A DNA stretch of 64,000 nucleotides from Alphaproteobacteria bacterium GWF2_58_20 (lineage in GTDB: Bacteria; Pseudomonadota; Alphaproteobacteria; UBA1247). Position numbers and translations under genes: made by a program. The notes under the pieces are model-generated. The model had not been told where the DNA came from and made no database searches. It saw only the letters and a list, made by a program, of their open reading frames with translations. Below are positions 16,267-25,166 of the stretch, one piece after another. The stretch lies in assembly GCA_001768735.1 (NCBI GenBank), contig MEMB01000004.1, positions 1 to 64,000 on the forward strand, read 5' to 3'. The stretch's first letter is position 1. Every line of letters starts with the position of its first letter.

Positions 16267-17003
16267 GGAGCTTTATCCCCCATCTGCTCCCGCACCACGC
16301 GACGCGGCACTTCCTCAACATGGCCCCGCGTCAGATTGCCCAACTGAAACGGTCCATAGGATGTACGGATAAGCCGTCCCACCTTGAGCCCCACACTTTC
16401 CAGCAGACGGCGCACTTCGCGATTTTTGCCTTCGGTAATAGCGATGGATACCCAGACATTATCGCCCTGCTCGCGCTCCAGCGTGGCCTTGATAGGACCA
16501 TAAACAACCTTGTCCACAATGCAGCCATCCGCCAGGGTGTCCAGCCGGGCCTGGGTCACCCGGCCAAAGGCGCGCGCACGGTAATGGCGCACCCAGCCGG
16601 TTGAGGGGAGTTCCATCTTGCGGGCCAGCTCCCCGTCATTGGTGAGAAGGATGAGCCCCTCGGAGCTGAGATCAAGCCGCCCAATGCTGATGGTGCGCGG
16701 AAAATCGGGCGGCAAGAGGTCGAAAATCGTTGGACGCCCCATTTCATCCCGTGCCGTGGTCACAAAACCGGCGGGCTTGTGGAAGCGCCACAGGCGGGTG
16801 GGTTCAACATCGGGAATGGCCTTGCCATCCACCGTGATGAAGTCGGCCGGCATGACCAGCGTTCCGGGTTCCACAATCACGCGGCCCCCAACGGAGATGC
16901 GCCCTTCGGCGATCATTTTCTCGGCGTCGCGACGCGAGCACACTCCGGCGCGCGACAACCTCTTGGCGATACGTTCGCCTTTTTTGCTTTCAGACGGGTT
17001 CAT
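16263..17003 (-). CDS. rluB: 23S/16S rRNA pseudouridine synthase of the RsuA/RluB family
   Basis: The protein has 246 residues from the ATG at 17003. An S4 RNA-binding domain (ERIAKRLSRAGVCSRRDAEKMIAEG) is at the N-terminus, followed by the catalytic domain with GRLDLSSEGLILLTNDG, where Asp is the nucleophile, and the C-terminal NREVRRLLESVGLKVGRLIR. RluB, RluE, RluF and RsuA share these motifs; the S4 domain and length favour RluB. A longer frame runs upstream, but it would invade the tadA promoter region and lacks an S4-like start. The ribosome site is poor (tight G-run), and a TATACA 6 nt ahead of the ATG could mean a leaderless message. Confidence 0.88.
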   Translation of the reverse strand: MNPSESKKGERIAKRLSRAGVCSRRDAEKMIAEGRISVGGRVIVEPGTLVMPADFITVDGKAIPDVEPTRLWRFHKPAGFVTTARDEMGRPTIFDLLPPDFPRTISIGRLDLSSEGLILLTNDGELARKMELPSTGWVRHYRARAFGRVTQARLDTLADGCIVDKVVYGPIKATLEREQGDNVWVSIAITEGKNREVRRLLESVGLKVGRLIRTSYGPFQLGNLTRGHVEEVPRRVVREQMGDKAP

Positions 17004-17099
17004 GCCCCCTGTATAGAGCAAAACATGGCCAAGGGGAATCCCTTCTGACAGTGACAAGGAGGTTTTCATCCGGGGCCTTTTGGGTTTATAAGGAACGGC

Positions 17100-17564
17100 A
17101 TGACCCTCTCCGTTCCGACATCCCCCCTGCAACAGGCCTTCATTGAAGCCGAAAAAGCCGCAGAACGCGGGGAGATTCCGGTGGGCGCCGTCATTTATGA
17201 CCCGGCCGGGAAAACCATTGTCGCCGCAGCCGGAAACCGGGTGATCGAAACCAGCGACCCAACCGCCCACGCCGAAATCCTGGCCATTCGCGCCGCCTGC
17301 ATGGTGATGGGAGCCCCGCGGATTCCGGACCTGGAGATTTTTGTCACTCTGGAGCCCTGCGCCATGTGCGCGGCCGCCATTGCCCAGGCCCGCCTCAAAA
17401 AACTGACCTTCGCCGCCTATGACCCCAAGGGGGGCGGCGTGGAACACGGCCCACGCTTCTTCACCCAGCCCACCTGCCATCACCACCCTGAAATCATCGG
17501 CGGCATTGAGGAACGCCGTGCGGCAGAACTGCTGCGCGCATTTTTCATGGACAAGCGGGAATGA
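17100..17564 (+). CDS. tadA: tRNA-specific adenosine deaminase
   Basis: This is a 154-residue zinc-dependent deaminase that converts A34 to inosine in tRNA-Arg(ACG). The zinc ligands and catalytic Glu are present as HAE (TAHAEILAIRAA) and PCAMC (TLEPCAMCAAAIAQ). The C-terminal helix region (GGGVEHGPRFF... ELLRAFF) is normal. The start codon lies 97 bp from the divergent rluB start, so a shared control region is likely. Its stop overlaps xseA by 4 nt. Confidence 0.95.
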   Translation: MTLSVPTSPLQQAFIEAEKAAERGEIPVGAVIYDPAGKTIVAAAGNRVIETSDPTAHAEILAIRAACMVMGAPRIPDLEIFVTLEPCAMCAAAIAQARLKKLTFAAYDPKGGGVEHGPRFFTQPTCHHHPEIIGGIEERRAAELLRAFFMDKRE

Positions 17565-18973
17565 CACAGCTTCCTGAAAATCCGGCCCTGTTCGAGGGCC
17601 CCCCCGCCCTTTCGGTCAGCGAACTGTCCCGCCAGCTGCGCCAGGTGGTTGAACAGTCTTTCCGCCAAGTGCGCGTGCGCGGGGAAATCTCCCAGCCCAA
17701 ACTGGCATCCTCCGGACATTTCTACCTGCGCCTCAAGGACAGCGAAGCGGTGATTGATGCCGTCTGCTGGAAAAAGGTGGCCGCAGCCCTTCCCGTCCGT
17801 CCAGAAGAAGGCCTGGAAGTCATCTGCACCGGACGTCTGACCACCTATGCCGGCCGTTCCAGCTACCAGATTGTCATCGACAGCATGGAGGTGGCAGGCC
17901 AGGGCGCCCTGCTCAAGCTCATCGAGGAACGCCGCAAGCGGCTGGCCGCCGAAGGCCTGTTTGATGAAGAACGCAAGAAACCCCTGCCTTTCCTGCCAAA
18001 CGTCATTGGCGTTGTTTCCTCCCCCACCGGGGCCGTTATCCGCGACATCCTGCATCGGCTGGCTGACCGTTGCCCGCGGCATGTCCTTCTCTGGCCCGTT
18101 CTGGTGCAGGGAGAACATGCGGCCATCCAGATCGCCACCGCCATCCGCGGCTTCAACGCCCTGTCACCCCATGGCGACATCCCCCGGCCAGACCTCATCA
18201 TTGTGGCCCGTGGCGGCGGTTCGCTGGAAGACCTCATGGCCTTCAACGAGGAAAGCGTGGTGCGTGCAGCCGCGGCCAGCGCCATTCCGCTCATTTCTGC
18301 CATTGGCCATGAAACGGACACCACCCTTATCGACTTTGCCGCCGACCGTCGGGCCCCCACACCCACCGCCGCTGCCGAAATGGCGGTCCCCGTCATGGTG
18401 GATCTTGCGGCCCATCTCACCGACAACGGCGCACGAATGGCACGGGCCCTGCACAAAACCTTCTCCTTTTCCGCCACGAGAATCACCGACCTTTCCCGCA
18501 GCCTGTCGTCGCCCACCACAGCCATCGCCACGTTCGCCCGACGCTGCGACGATGCCGGAGCCCGGCTCCAGATGGCCCTGAAAAACGGCATGGACCGGCA
18601 ACGCTCCAGCACCCATGCGCTGGCCCTGCGGCTGCCGGACATGCTCCCGCGAATCATCCAGGCAAAAACGAGCCTTGCCCTTCCCGCAAGGCGCCTGGAT
18701 CCTGCCATGACGCGAATCGGCGAGCAGGCACAACAGCGTCTGACCCTGGCCGCCTCCCTGCTCGAAGGCTACTCCCCGCAACACGTTCTCAGGCGTGGCT
18801 ATGCCATGGTTTCCGCAACTTCAGGAGAAATCCTCACCTCCGCATCCGATGCCGCAGCCGCTCCCCGCATGACCCTGACATTTGCGGATGGCCGAATCGA
18901 CGTGCAGCCTCTCAAGGATCGGAAACGCGAATCCGGAAAGCCTGTTGAATCGCAACAGGGAATCCTGTTTTAA
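17561..18973 (+). CDS. xseA: Exodeoxyribonuclease VII large subunit
   Basis: The protein has 470 residues. It has an N-terminal OB fold (VRVRGEISQPKLASSGHFYLRL), the catalytic core with RGGGSLEDLMAFNEE and AIGHETDTTLIDFAADRRAPTP (short landmarks), and a long helical C-terminal region that oligomerises with XseB. The enzyme degrades single-stranded DNA in both directions. No xseB is in the window. It starts inside the tadA stop (ATGA) and so is probably translated by coupling. Confidence 0.96.
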   Translation: MTQLPENPALFEGPPALSVSELSRQLRQVVEQSFRQVRVRGEISQPKLASSGHFYLRLKDSEAVIDAVCWKKVAAALPVRPEEGLEVICTGRLTTYAGRSSYQIVIDSMEVAGQGALLKLIEERRKRLAAEGLFDEERKKPLPFLPNVIGVVSSPTGAVIRDILHRLADRCPRHVLLWPVLVQGEHAAIQIATAIRGFNALSPHGDIPRPDLIIVARGGGSLEDLMAFNEESVVRAAAASAIPLISAIGHETDTTLIDFAADRRAPTPTAAAEMAVPVMVDLAAHLTDNGARMARALHKTFSFSATRITDLSRSLSSPTTAIATFARRCDDAGARLQMALKNGMDRQRSSTHALALRLPDMLPRIIQAKTSLALPARRLDPAMTRIGEQAQQRLTLAASLLEGYSPQHVLRRGYAMVSATSGEILTSASDAAAAPRMTLTFADGRIDVQPLKDRKRESGKPVESQQGILF

Positions 18974-19040
18974 CGACATATTAATCAAGGTTACCCATTC
19001 TTTATCAACTACCTATGAGGCGTTCTTCAGGGAGTGCATC

Positions 19041-20273
19041 ATGCTCTTGCAGGATGAACATATCCGGTTGCTTCTCAGCGGTCTTGATTCCCTGCGCGTT
19101 GCAGTGGTCATCATCGATGCACAGGAAACCCTGCTCTACTGCAACCAGCATTACAAATATGTCTATCGCCAGAGCGAAGATCCGGCCAACTTTCTTGGCC
19201 AATCGCTGGAAAGCCTGCTGCGCCACCATATGGCGCACGCGGAAATCCTCCAGCCGCCCCCGGAAGAATGGCTGGCGGCGCGCATGGCATACCAGCGCAG
19301 CGGCACACGCTACATCTTTGAGGAACAGCTGGAAGATGGCCGCTGGATCCAGATCCGGGCGCGTCCGGTTCCCGGCCAGCTTGGAACCATCCTGCTGCTG
19401 ACCGATGCCAGTGAAACAAAATCCACTCAAGCCACCATTCTTGAACAGGGCACCCGCCTTGCCGACGCGATTGCGGAACTGTCGGAAAAGGAAAGGTGCC
19501 TTTCCATCATGACACAGGACCTTGACATTGCCCGTACCGACGCCCGCAAGGCGGCCGGGGCGCGCAACCTGTTCTTCCACAACATGAACCACCAGCTCAG
19601 GACTCCCCTCAACGCCATCATAGGCTTTGCAGACATGATGAGGTCAGAAATGCTCGGACCAATTGGAAAATCCCGCTACAAGGAATATGCCGATGACATT
19701 TTCCAGAGCGGCTCAAACCTGCTCTCGGTCATCAACCAGATCCTCGATTATGCCCAGGTCGGATCCGCCGCCTATGGCCTGAACCGGAACCTGCATCCTG
19801 TCCATGCCCTCATTGACACCTGCGTAAACAATGTTTCCGAAGCGGCCGCCCATGCCGACATCGGTCTTGACGTGGTGGGTGACCTTGAAGCCCTGCCCCA
19901 TGTGCATGTGGATGCCATCGCCGCAAGCCAAGCCATCACCAACCTGCTCCTGCAGGCCATTGCCGCTTCCCCGCGGGGTGGCAGCGTCTATCTTTCCGTA
20001 TGGGCTGAAAATGGCCACGTCATGTTTGCCGTCAAGGATTCCGGCCATGGCATCAGCGACATTGAAATCCGCCAGCTGGATGCCATGGGCGCGGACGAGG
20101 CCATGAAAACCCTGCGCAGCCATGCCCACGAAGGCATTGCGCTGCCGCTTTCCAAGGCGCTGGTTGGCATGCATGGCGGCCATTTCCATGTGGAAAGCAA
20201 CGAAACTGCAGGCACTACGGTAACCTTCAGTTTCCCGCATCCTGAAATGCAGGCCGAGGCTATCCCGGCCTGA
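19041..20273 (+). CDS. PAS-domain histidine kinase with a degenerate ATP-binding domain
   Basis: The protein has 410 residues from the ATG at 19041 (ribosome site agggag). It is cytoplasmic. A PAS-type sensor (LLYCNQHYKYVYR, residues ~20-120) is followed by a short coiled linker and a HisKA domain of the PleC/DivJ type (FFHNMNHQLRTPLNAIIGF), with His184 as predicted phospho-acceptor. The ATPase domain is unusual. The N-box Asn is replaced in NLLLQAIAAS, the G1 box DSGHGI is kept, and the G2 box reads EGIALPL instead of GxGLGL. It may be a weak kinase, a phosphatase or a receptor. No response regulator is adjacent. Confidence 0.82.
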   Translation: MLLQDEHIRLLLSGLDSLRVAVVIIDAQETLLYCNQHYKYVYRQSEDPANFLGQSLESLLRHHMAHAEILQPPPEEWLAARMAYQRSGTRYIFEEQLEDGRWIQIRARPVPGQLGTILLLTDASETKSTQATILEQGTRLADAIAELSEKERCLSIMTQDLDIARTDARKAAGARNLFFHNMNHQLRTPLNAIIGFADMMRSEMLGPIGKSRYKEYADDIFQSGSNLLSVINQILDYAQVGSAAYGLNRNLHPVHALIDTCVNNVSEAAAHADIGLDVVGDLEALPHVHVDAIAASQAITNLLLQAIAASPRGGSVYLSVWAENGHVMFAVKDSGHGISDIEIRQLDAMGADEAMKTLRSHAHEGIALPLSKALVGMHGGHFHVESNETAGTTVTFSFPHPEMQAEAIPA

Positions 20274-20297
20274 GGCTTTTCACAACAAAAGATTTCT

Positions 20298-21170
20298 TCA
20301 GTCCGGCCAGCGACGATGGAGCCAGAGCCATTGCTCCGGGTGTGCCCGCACCCAGCCTTCCACCACCGCATTGACCTTGGCCATGACATGGGGGGCAACC
20401 TGCGCGCGCGGCTTGTCCGAATCCACGTGCATGGGCGCGCCAATCTGGATGCAGAAATCCGTTCCGGACGTCCGGGTGATTTCCATCGAATAGATCGGGC
20501 ATTTGAACCGGTGCGCCAGGTTGGCAATGGCGGGCGCGGTCATGGCATCATGGCCAAAGAACGGCACCGGAAGACCATCATTCATTTTCTGGTCCACCAG
20601 CAGGATGGCTTTCTTGCCGGAGGCCAGCCACGCCATGAGCTGCGCCGCCCCGCGTCGCCCCTTGGCAAACCCGTAAGGCCCCCGGAAACGCCGCAGGATG
20701 CGGGCGACAAACGGGTTGTTCGGCTCGCGATATACATAGGCGACCTCCATGCCATAGCGGGCATGCAGGGTTTCCACCAGTTCCCAGTTGGCCATGTGCG
20801 CCGCAAGGATGAGCGCCGGCCCCGGTTGCTGACGCAGAGTCTTGAAATGCTCGTCCTCGATCACCTCTACCCAGCCAGCCCGGCCGGTTTCCAGCGCCTT
20901 AAGGTGCGGATATTCCCCTAAAACCCGCCCCAGGTTCTCCCACATGCCGGAAAGCGTTTCCATCCGCTGCCCTTCGCTCCAATCCGGAAAGGCCCGCCCC
21001 ATGTTGCGCAGGGCCAGACGGTTGATTCCAAGGTGAGGCCCAAGGACACGGAAAATCCTCCCGCCCACGGCAGATGCCCAGCGGACGGGCAGCAGGCGGA
21101 ACACCCCTGTTGCCAAAGCAAAAGCCAGTCCGCTCACACCATAAGACAGCGTTTTTCCAAAGGATTTCAT
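20298..21170 (-). CDS. lpxL: Lipid A biosynthesis late acyltransferase
   Basis: The protein has 290 residues from the ATG at 21170, which overlaps the lpxK stop as ATGA. It has an N-terminal membrane anchor, then the catalytic HX4E motif (HMANWE) and a conserved arginine region. The second block is KKAILLVDQKMNDGLPVPFFG. The enzyme transfers a secondary acyl chain to Kdo-lipid A at the inner membrane. LpxL and LpxM share these motifs; it is placed here as the single late acyltransferase of a waaA-lpxK-lpxL operon. Confidence 0.92.
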   Translation of the reverse strand: MKSFGKTLSYGVSGLAFALATGVFRLLPVRWASAVGGRIFRVLGPHLGINRLALRNMGRAFPDWSEGQRMETLSGMWENLGRVLGEYPHLKALETGRAGWVEVIEDEHFKTLRQQPGPALILAAHMANWELVETLHARYGMEVAYVYREPNNPFVARILRRFRGPYGFAKGRRGAAQLMAWLASGKKAILLVDQKMNDGLPVPFFGHDAMTAPAIANLAHRFKCPIYSMEITRTSGTDFCIQIGAPMHVDSDKPRAQVAPHVMAKVNAVVEGWVRAHPEQWLWLHRRWPD

Positions 21171-22144
21171 GACACGCAACATCCCTTTGCCAACAGCGTC
21201 CGCACCTGATCCGGATTCTCAAACACCAACCGGACGGACAGGACGGACAACCCGACCCGCAGCTCCGGCGACAGGCGCGCCATGTCCTTGGCCGTTGTAA
21301 GAAGCCCGGCACCAAGACGCACGGCTTCCGCATGCAGGGCCGCCATTTCCTTCCCGGAATAGGCATGATGGTCGGCAAACGGGGCCACCGCCGCAAGAGC
21401 AACGCCCTGTGTGCGCAAAAACCCGAAAAACTTCTCCGGACGGCCCAGCCCGCAGAAGGCCAGCCACTGTCCCTGCCGAAGCTCCGAAACTTCCGGGCCC
21501 GGCACCAGTCGGGCACGGACAACCGGCATGCCTTGCGGCACCTGCGCCAGCACGCCGGTTTCATCTTCCCCGATGAGGATAACGGCATGACAGCGCGCAA
21601 GGGCGGCCGCAAGCGGTTCGCGCAACGGGCCCGCCGGAAGGCAAAGACCGTTCCCGATTCCCACCGCGCCATCCAGAACGCAAAAACTCAAGGACTTGGC
21701 GACAAACGGATTTTGCAACCCGTCATCCATCACCACACAGCGCGCACCGGCCAGTGCCGCCGCCAACACTGAACGCACCCGGCTTTTCCCCACCCATGTG
21801 GGCGCCTGGGCCGACAGCAACAGGGGTTCATCTCCTACCATGCGGGCGTCATGAACCACCGGATCCACCCGCAGGCTGCCTGCTGCATGCCCTTTATATC
21901 CGCGTGACACAAAATGCGCCTGCGCCCCCATTTCCGAAAGCAGCGCTTCAAGCGCCATGGCGGCCGGGGTTTTGCCGGAACCGCCTGCGGTGGCATTGCC
22001 CACACAAACCACCGGAATGGGAGACACCACCGGATGCCGCCGCAAACGCGCCGCCACCACCGCAGCCTGCAGCCATCCCAGCGGCGCAAGCCAACGGGCA
22101 AGAAGGGAAGGATGCGAACGATACCAGAAGGCCGGCGTTTTCAT
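21167..22144 (-). CDS. lpxK: Tetraacyldisaccharide 4'-kinase
   Basis: This 325-residue kinase adds the 4'-phosphate to the lipid A precursor. The N-terminal membrane-associated segment is followed by the Walker A loop NATAGGSGKTPAA (about residues 50-62). Downstream landmarks are SRGYKG and DDGLQNPFVAKSLSF. The start overlaps the waaA stop by 4 nt and the end overlaps lpxL, so the three enzymes of late lipid A assembly are coupled. Confidence 0.95.
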   Translation of the reverse strand: MKTPAFWYRSHPSLLARWLAPLGWLQAAVVAARLRRHPVVSPIPVVCVGNATAGGSGKTPAAMALEALLSEMGAQAHFVSRGYKGHAAGSLRVDPVVHDARMVGDEPLLLSAQAPTWVGKSRVRSVLAAALAGARCVVMDDGLQNPFVAKSLSFCVLDGAVGIGNGLCLPAGPLREPLAAALARCHAVILIGEDETGVLAQVPQGMPVVRARLVPGPEVSELRQGQWLAFCGLGRPEKFFGFLRTQGVALAAVAPFADHHAYSGKEMAALHAEAVRLGAGLLTTAKDMARLSPELRVGLSVLSVRLVFENPDQVRTLLAKGCCVS

Positions 22145-23412
22145 GCCCGCCCCCCCGGCAGCAGGGGATGCAGACGCGAAAGGATTTCCCCCAGCACATC
22201 GCGGTTGCGTTCGGCCACCCCTCCCGCCGCCCGGGCAAGAGCCGCCGCCGCTTCAGGGTGCACAAGAAGATGCTGGAGCGCTTCCGCAAGGCCCAGGCTT
22301 CCGGTCAGCGGCAAAGCCGCGCCTTCCTTTTCAAGATCGGCACAAACCGCCTTGAAATTGAACATGTGCGGGCCATAAAGAATGGCACAACCCAGCTGGG
22401 CCGGCTCGATCGGGTTGTGACCGCCATGCGGCACAAAGGAGCCCCCCATGACCACCACCGGAACCACGCGGAACAACAAGCCCATTTCTCCCATGGTATC
22501 GGCGACATATACCTCCGTGCCCGGTGCAATGGTTTCCCCGGCACTCCGAACAGCGCAGGAAAGTCCTTCCGCTCGCAACATTGCCGCCACCTCAACTCCG
22601 CGCTGGGGATGCCGGGGCGCAAGGATGGTCAGCAGGCCCGGCAATTTTTCCGCCACCACCTTGTGAACATGCGCGGCCATGTCCTCCTCGCCGGGATGGG
22701 TGCTTGCATAAAGCCAGCAGACACGTCCGCCGATGGCCGAGGATAGCGCCTCCACCGCCTCTGGTGCCGCCGGCAGGGGATCGGAAGCGTATTTGAGATT
22801 GCCCGAAAGCGCCACATCGGGCGCGCCAATGGCCGCAAGCCGGGTGGCATCGCCTTGCGTTTGCGCCAGGCAGAACCGGAAGGCCGACAGGAGGGTCCGC
22901 GCAAGGACGGGATATTTTTTCCAGCGCCGCGCCGACCGCTCCGACAGGCGTCCATTGAGAAGCACCGCAGGAATCCGGCGCATCCGGATTTCCGACAGCA
23001 TGACCGGCCAGAATTCCGATTCCGTCCACAGCGCAAGGTCGGGATGCCAGGCATCAAGAAAACGCCGCACCCATGGCAGGCAGTCCAGCGGCATGAACTG
23101 GTGAATCACCCCCTTGGGCAACCTTTTGCCCATCAGGCGGGCCGACGTCAGCGTTCCTGTGGTTACCAGCACCGCGATGTCCTTGCGCTGGGCCATGAGG
23201 CTCCCGATGAGGCTGAGAATGGAGAGGGATTCCCCGACGCTTGCGGCATGAAACCACACCAGAGGCCCTGCGGGCCGAACGCAGGATGGATGGCCCATGC
23301 GTTCGGAAAGCCGCCCCGCATCTTCCTTGCCCTGACGAACGCGCAGAGCCAGGTGCAGGCGAAGGATTGGGGCCAGCAGGGCCGTCATGAACACATAAGC
23401 TTTAAGCATCAT
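22141..23412 (-). CDS. waaA: 3-deoxy-D-manno-octulosonic acid (Kdo) transferase
   Basis: The protein has 423 residues. It has one N-terminal membrane anchor (MLKAYVFMTALLAPILRL) and the GT30 signature blocks: LVWFHAASVGE, ALWTESEFWP and NGRLSERSARRW near the N-terminal half, then GGSFVPHGGHNPIEPAQLG in the donor half. It attaches Kdo to the lipid A precursor. It starts 49 bp after the ubiA stop, so ubiA may be cotranscribed. Confidence 0.96.
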   Translation of the reverse strand: MMLKAYVFMTALLAPILRLHLALRVRQGKEDAGRLSERMGHPSCVRPAGPLVWFHAASVGESLSILSLIGSLMAQRKDIAVLVTTGTLTSARLMGKRLPKGVIHQFMPLDCLPWVRRFLDAWHPDLALWTESEFWPVMLSEIRMRRIPAVLLNGRLSERSARRWKKYPVLARTLLSAFRFCLAQTQGDATRLAAIGAPDVALSGNLKYASDPLPAAPEAVEALSSAIGGRVCWLYASTHPGEEDMAAHVHKVVAEKLPGLLTILAPRHPQRGVEVAAMLRAEGLSCAVRSAGETIAPGTEVYVADTMGEMGLLFRVVPVVVMGGSFVPHGGHNPIEPAQLGCAILYGPHMFNFKAVCADLEKEGAALPLTGSLGLAEALQHLLVHPEAAAALARAAGGVAERNRDVLGEILSRLHPLLPGGRA

Positions 23413-23461
23413 CCCATTGATTCCCGGAAAGACCTGTCCTGATATCCGGCACCTTAGCGCG

Positions 23462-24355
23462 TCATCCGCCTACATTTCCAGCCAGAAATGCGAAAAAAAC
23501 CAGAAGGCCGAACACGACATTCGCCTTAAACCGGGACAGCGCAGACGCCGGAGAGGCCAGATCCCATGTCAAAACCTGCCATGCCGCATGGGCAAAAGCG
23601 GGCAAAAGGGCCAGCAGGACGATGGGGGAAAATCCTACGGCCGCCACCAGAAAGAACCCGCACAGGACAAAAACAACAGAAACAAAGGCGCGGACATGTC
23701 CTTCAAACCGCAGGGCGGTGGATTTGAGCCCCAGCCGGCTATCCCCTTCACGATCCTGCCAGGCATAAATGGTATCATAAGCCAGGGTCCAGCAGATCCC
23801 GGCAACATAAAGCCACAGGACGGGAAGATCCAGCCGGCCCCGGACGGCGGCCCATCCCATGGGGGCCCCCCAGTTGAAGGCCAGCCCCAGCACCAGCTGC
23901 GGCCAGAATGTCACCCGCTTCATGAGCGGATACACCAGCACAACAGGCAGGGACAGGAAGCCCAGCAGGAGGACAAGGCGGTTCATCTGGAGCAGGACAA
24001 GCAGCCCCCCCAGCATGAGCAGGGCGCAAAATCCCAACGCTGCGGGCACACCCACCCGTCCAGAGGCCAAAGGACGCTGGGCTGTCCTTTCCACCTTGCG
24101 GTCAATGTCGCGATCCAGAATGTCGTTGATGACACAGCCCGCCCCCCGCATGAGGAAAGCCCCAACCGTAAAAAGGAAATAAAGCCGCCATGCATGCAGG
24201 CCTCCACCTGCAAGGGCCACGCCCCAAAAGCAGGGAAGCAGAAGAAGCCAGGCTCCCACCGGGCGGTCAACCCGGGCGAGATACAGGAACGGGCGCACGG
24301 CGGCAGGAAATTTTTCCGGCCAGCGGGCGGTCATGTCGGTATGCATGCTTGTCAT
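23462..24355 (-). CDS. ubiA: 4-hydroxybenzoate polyprenyltransferase
   Basis: The protein has 297 residues and about eight membrane helices. The first aspartate-rich motif is CVINDILDRDIDRKVERT and the second is DTIYAWQDREGD. It attaches the polyprenyl tail to 4-hydroxybenzoate in ubiquinone synthesis at the inner membrane. RPLASGRVGVP after the first motif is typical of UbiA rather than of heme or chlorophyll prenyltransferases. It is divergent from rsmE, whose -35 box overlaps the ubiA start codon. Confidence 0.95.
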   Translation of the reverse strand: MTSMHTDMTARWPEKFPAAVRPFLYLARVDRPVGAWLLLLPCFWGVALAGGGLHAWRLYFLFTVGAFLMRGAGCVINDILDRDIDRKVERTAQRPLASGRVGVPAALGFCALLMLGGLLVLLQMNRLVLLLGFLSLPVVLVYPLMKRVTFWPQLVLGLAFNWGAPMGWAAVRGRLDLPVLWLYVAGICWTLAYDTIYAWQDREGDSRLGLKSTALRFEGHVRAFVSVVFVLCGFFLVAAVGFSPIVLLALLPAFAHAAWQVLTWDLASPASALSRFKANVVFGLLVFFAFLAGNVGG

Positions 24356-24377
24356 CGGGCTTCTTCATAATTATAGC
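24349..24377 (+). promoter_or_regulatory. Sigma70-like promoter of rsmE
   Basis: TTGTCA (24349-24354) and TATAGC (24372-24377) are spaced by 17 bp. The start point would be near 24384, giving a short leader containing ggagg ahead of the TTG start at 24408. The -35 overlaps the first codon of the divergent ubiA. Confidence 0.5.
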
Positions 24378-24407
24378 TGTGGGAAAATGCAACGCGGAGG
24401 ACATGAA

Positions 24408-25160
24408 TTGATCCGTCTTTTTGTCGAAGATCCCCTTTCCCAAGGCTTCCTGCTGGGCCTTGACGCAACGCGCGCCCACTATCTCATCCATGTCATGCGC
24501 ATGAATATTGGCGATTCGCTGCTGGTGTTCAACGGTCGCGATGGCGAATGGCACGCCGAGGTGGAAGGAACCGGAAAAGGCTGGTGCAGCCTGAAGATTG
24601 GCGACAAGACCCGCGACCGGGGATACCCTTCGGATCTCTGGCTGCTCATGGCCGCCATCAAGAAACCACGCATGGCCATCGCCGTGGAAAAAGCCACCGA
24701 GCTGGGCGCCGGACTCATCTGGCCTGTCATCACCCGCCACACCGTCATGGCGAACGTCAATTCCGAAAAACTGTCCCTTACCGCCATCGAGGCTGCCGAA
24801 CAATGCGAACGTCTCGACGTTCCCGATGTCCGTCCCCCCACGGCCCTCATGGACATCTTGTCAAAATGGCCCGAAGGCCGCAGCCTGGTGGTGTGCGCCG
24901 AAACCGGCAACGCCCGCCCCGCCATGGACGTGTTTTCCGGCTGGGCACGGGAACCCGCGCACCCCACGGCGATCCTCGTGGGGCCGGAAGGCGGTTTTGC
25001 CAAGGAAGAGCTGGAATACTTGGCGTCCCTGCCCTTTGTGCATTTCATCGGCCTCGGCCCGCGCATCCTGCGCGCCGAAACTGCCGCCATCACTGCCCTT
25101 TCGCTGTGGCAGGCCACCTGCGGCGATTTCGGCTTGCCGCCCCGGGGCGAGCCTGACTGA
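24408..25160 (+). CDS. rsmE: 16S rRNA (uracil(1498)-N3)-methyltransferase
   Basis: The protein has 250 residues. I chose the TTG at 24408 because ggagg sits 8 nt upstream and the protein then begins as the family does, with IRLFV. An upstream ATG at 24387 would place the ribosome site inside the gene. Motifs are LLMAAIKKPRMAIAVEKATELG, IEAAEQCERL, LVGPEGGFAKEEL and LGPRILRAETAAI, where the knot-forming GPEGG and R-ILR-ETA segments bind SAM. It methylates U1498 of 16S rRNA. It is convergent with the RCC1-repeat gene, 6 bp apart. Confidence 0.93.
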   Translation: MIRLFVEDPLSQGFLLGLDATRAHYLIHVMRMNIGDSLLVFNGRDGEWHAEVEGTGKGWCSLKIGDKTRDRGYPSDLWLLMAAIKKPRMAIAVEKATELGAGLIWPVITRHTVMANVNSEKLSLTAIEAAEQCERLDVPDVRPPTALMDILSKWPEGRSLVVCAETGNARPAMDVFSGWAREPAHPTAILVGPEGGFAKEELEYLASLPFVHFIGLGPRILRAETAAITALSLWQATCGDFGLPPRGEPD

Positions 25161-25166
25161 ACATTT

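Noticed and set aside
16980..17050. A firm leaderless promoter for rluB
   Set aside because: A TATACA lies 6 nt before the ATG, but no acceptable -35 is at the right distance, so I kept it only as a remark.
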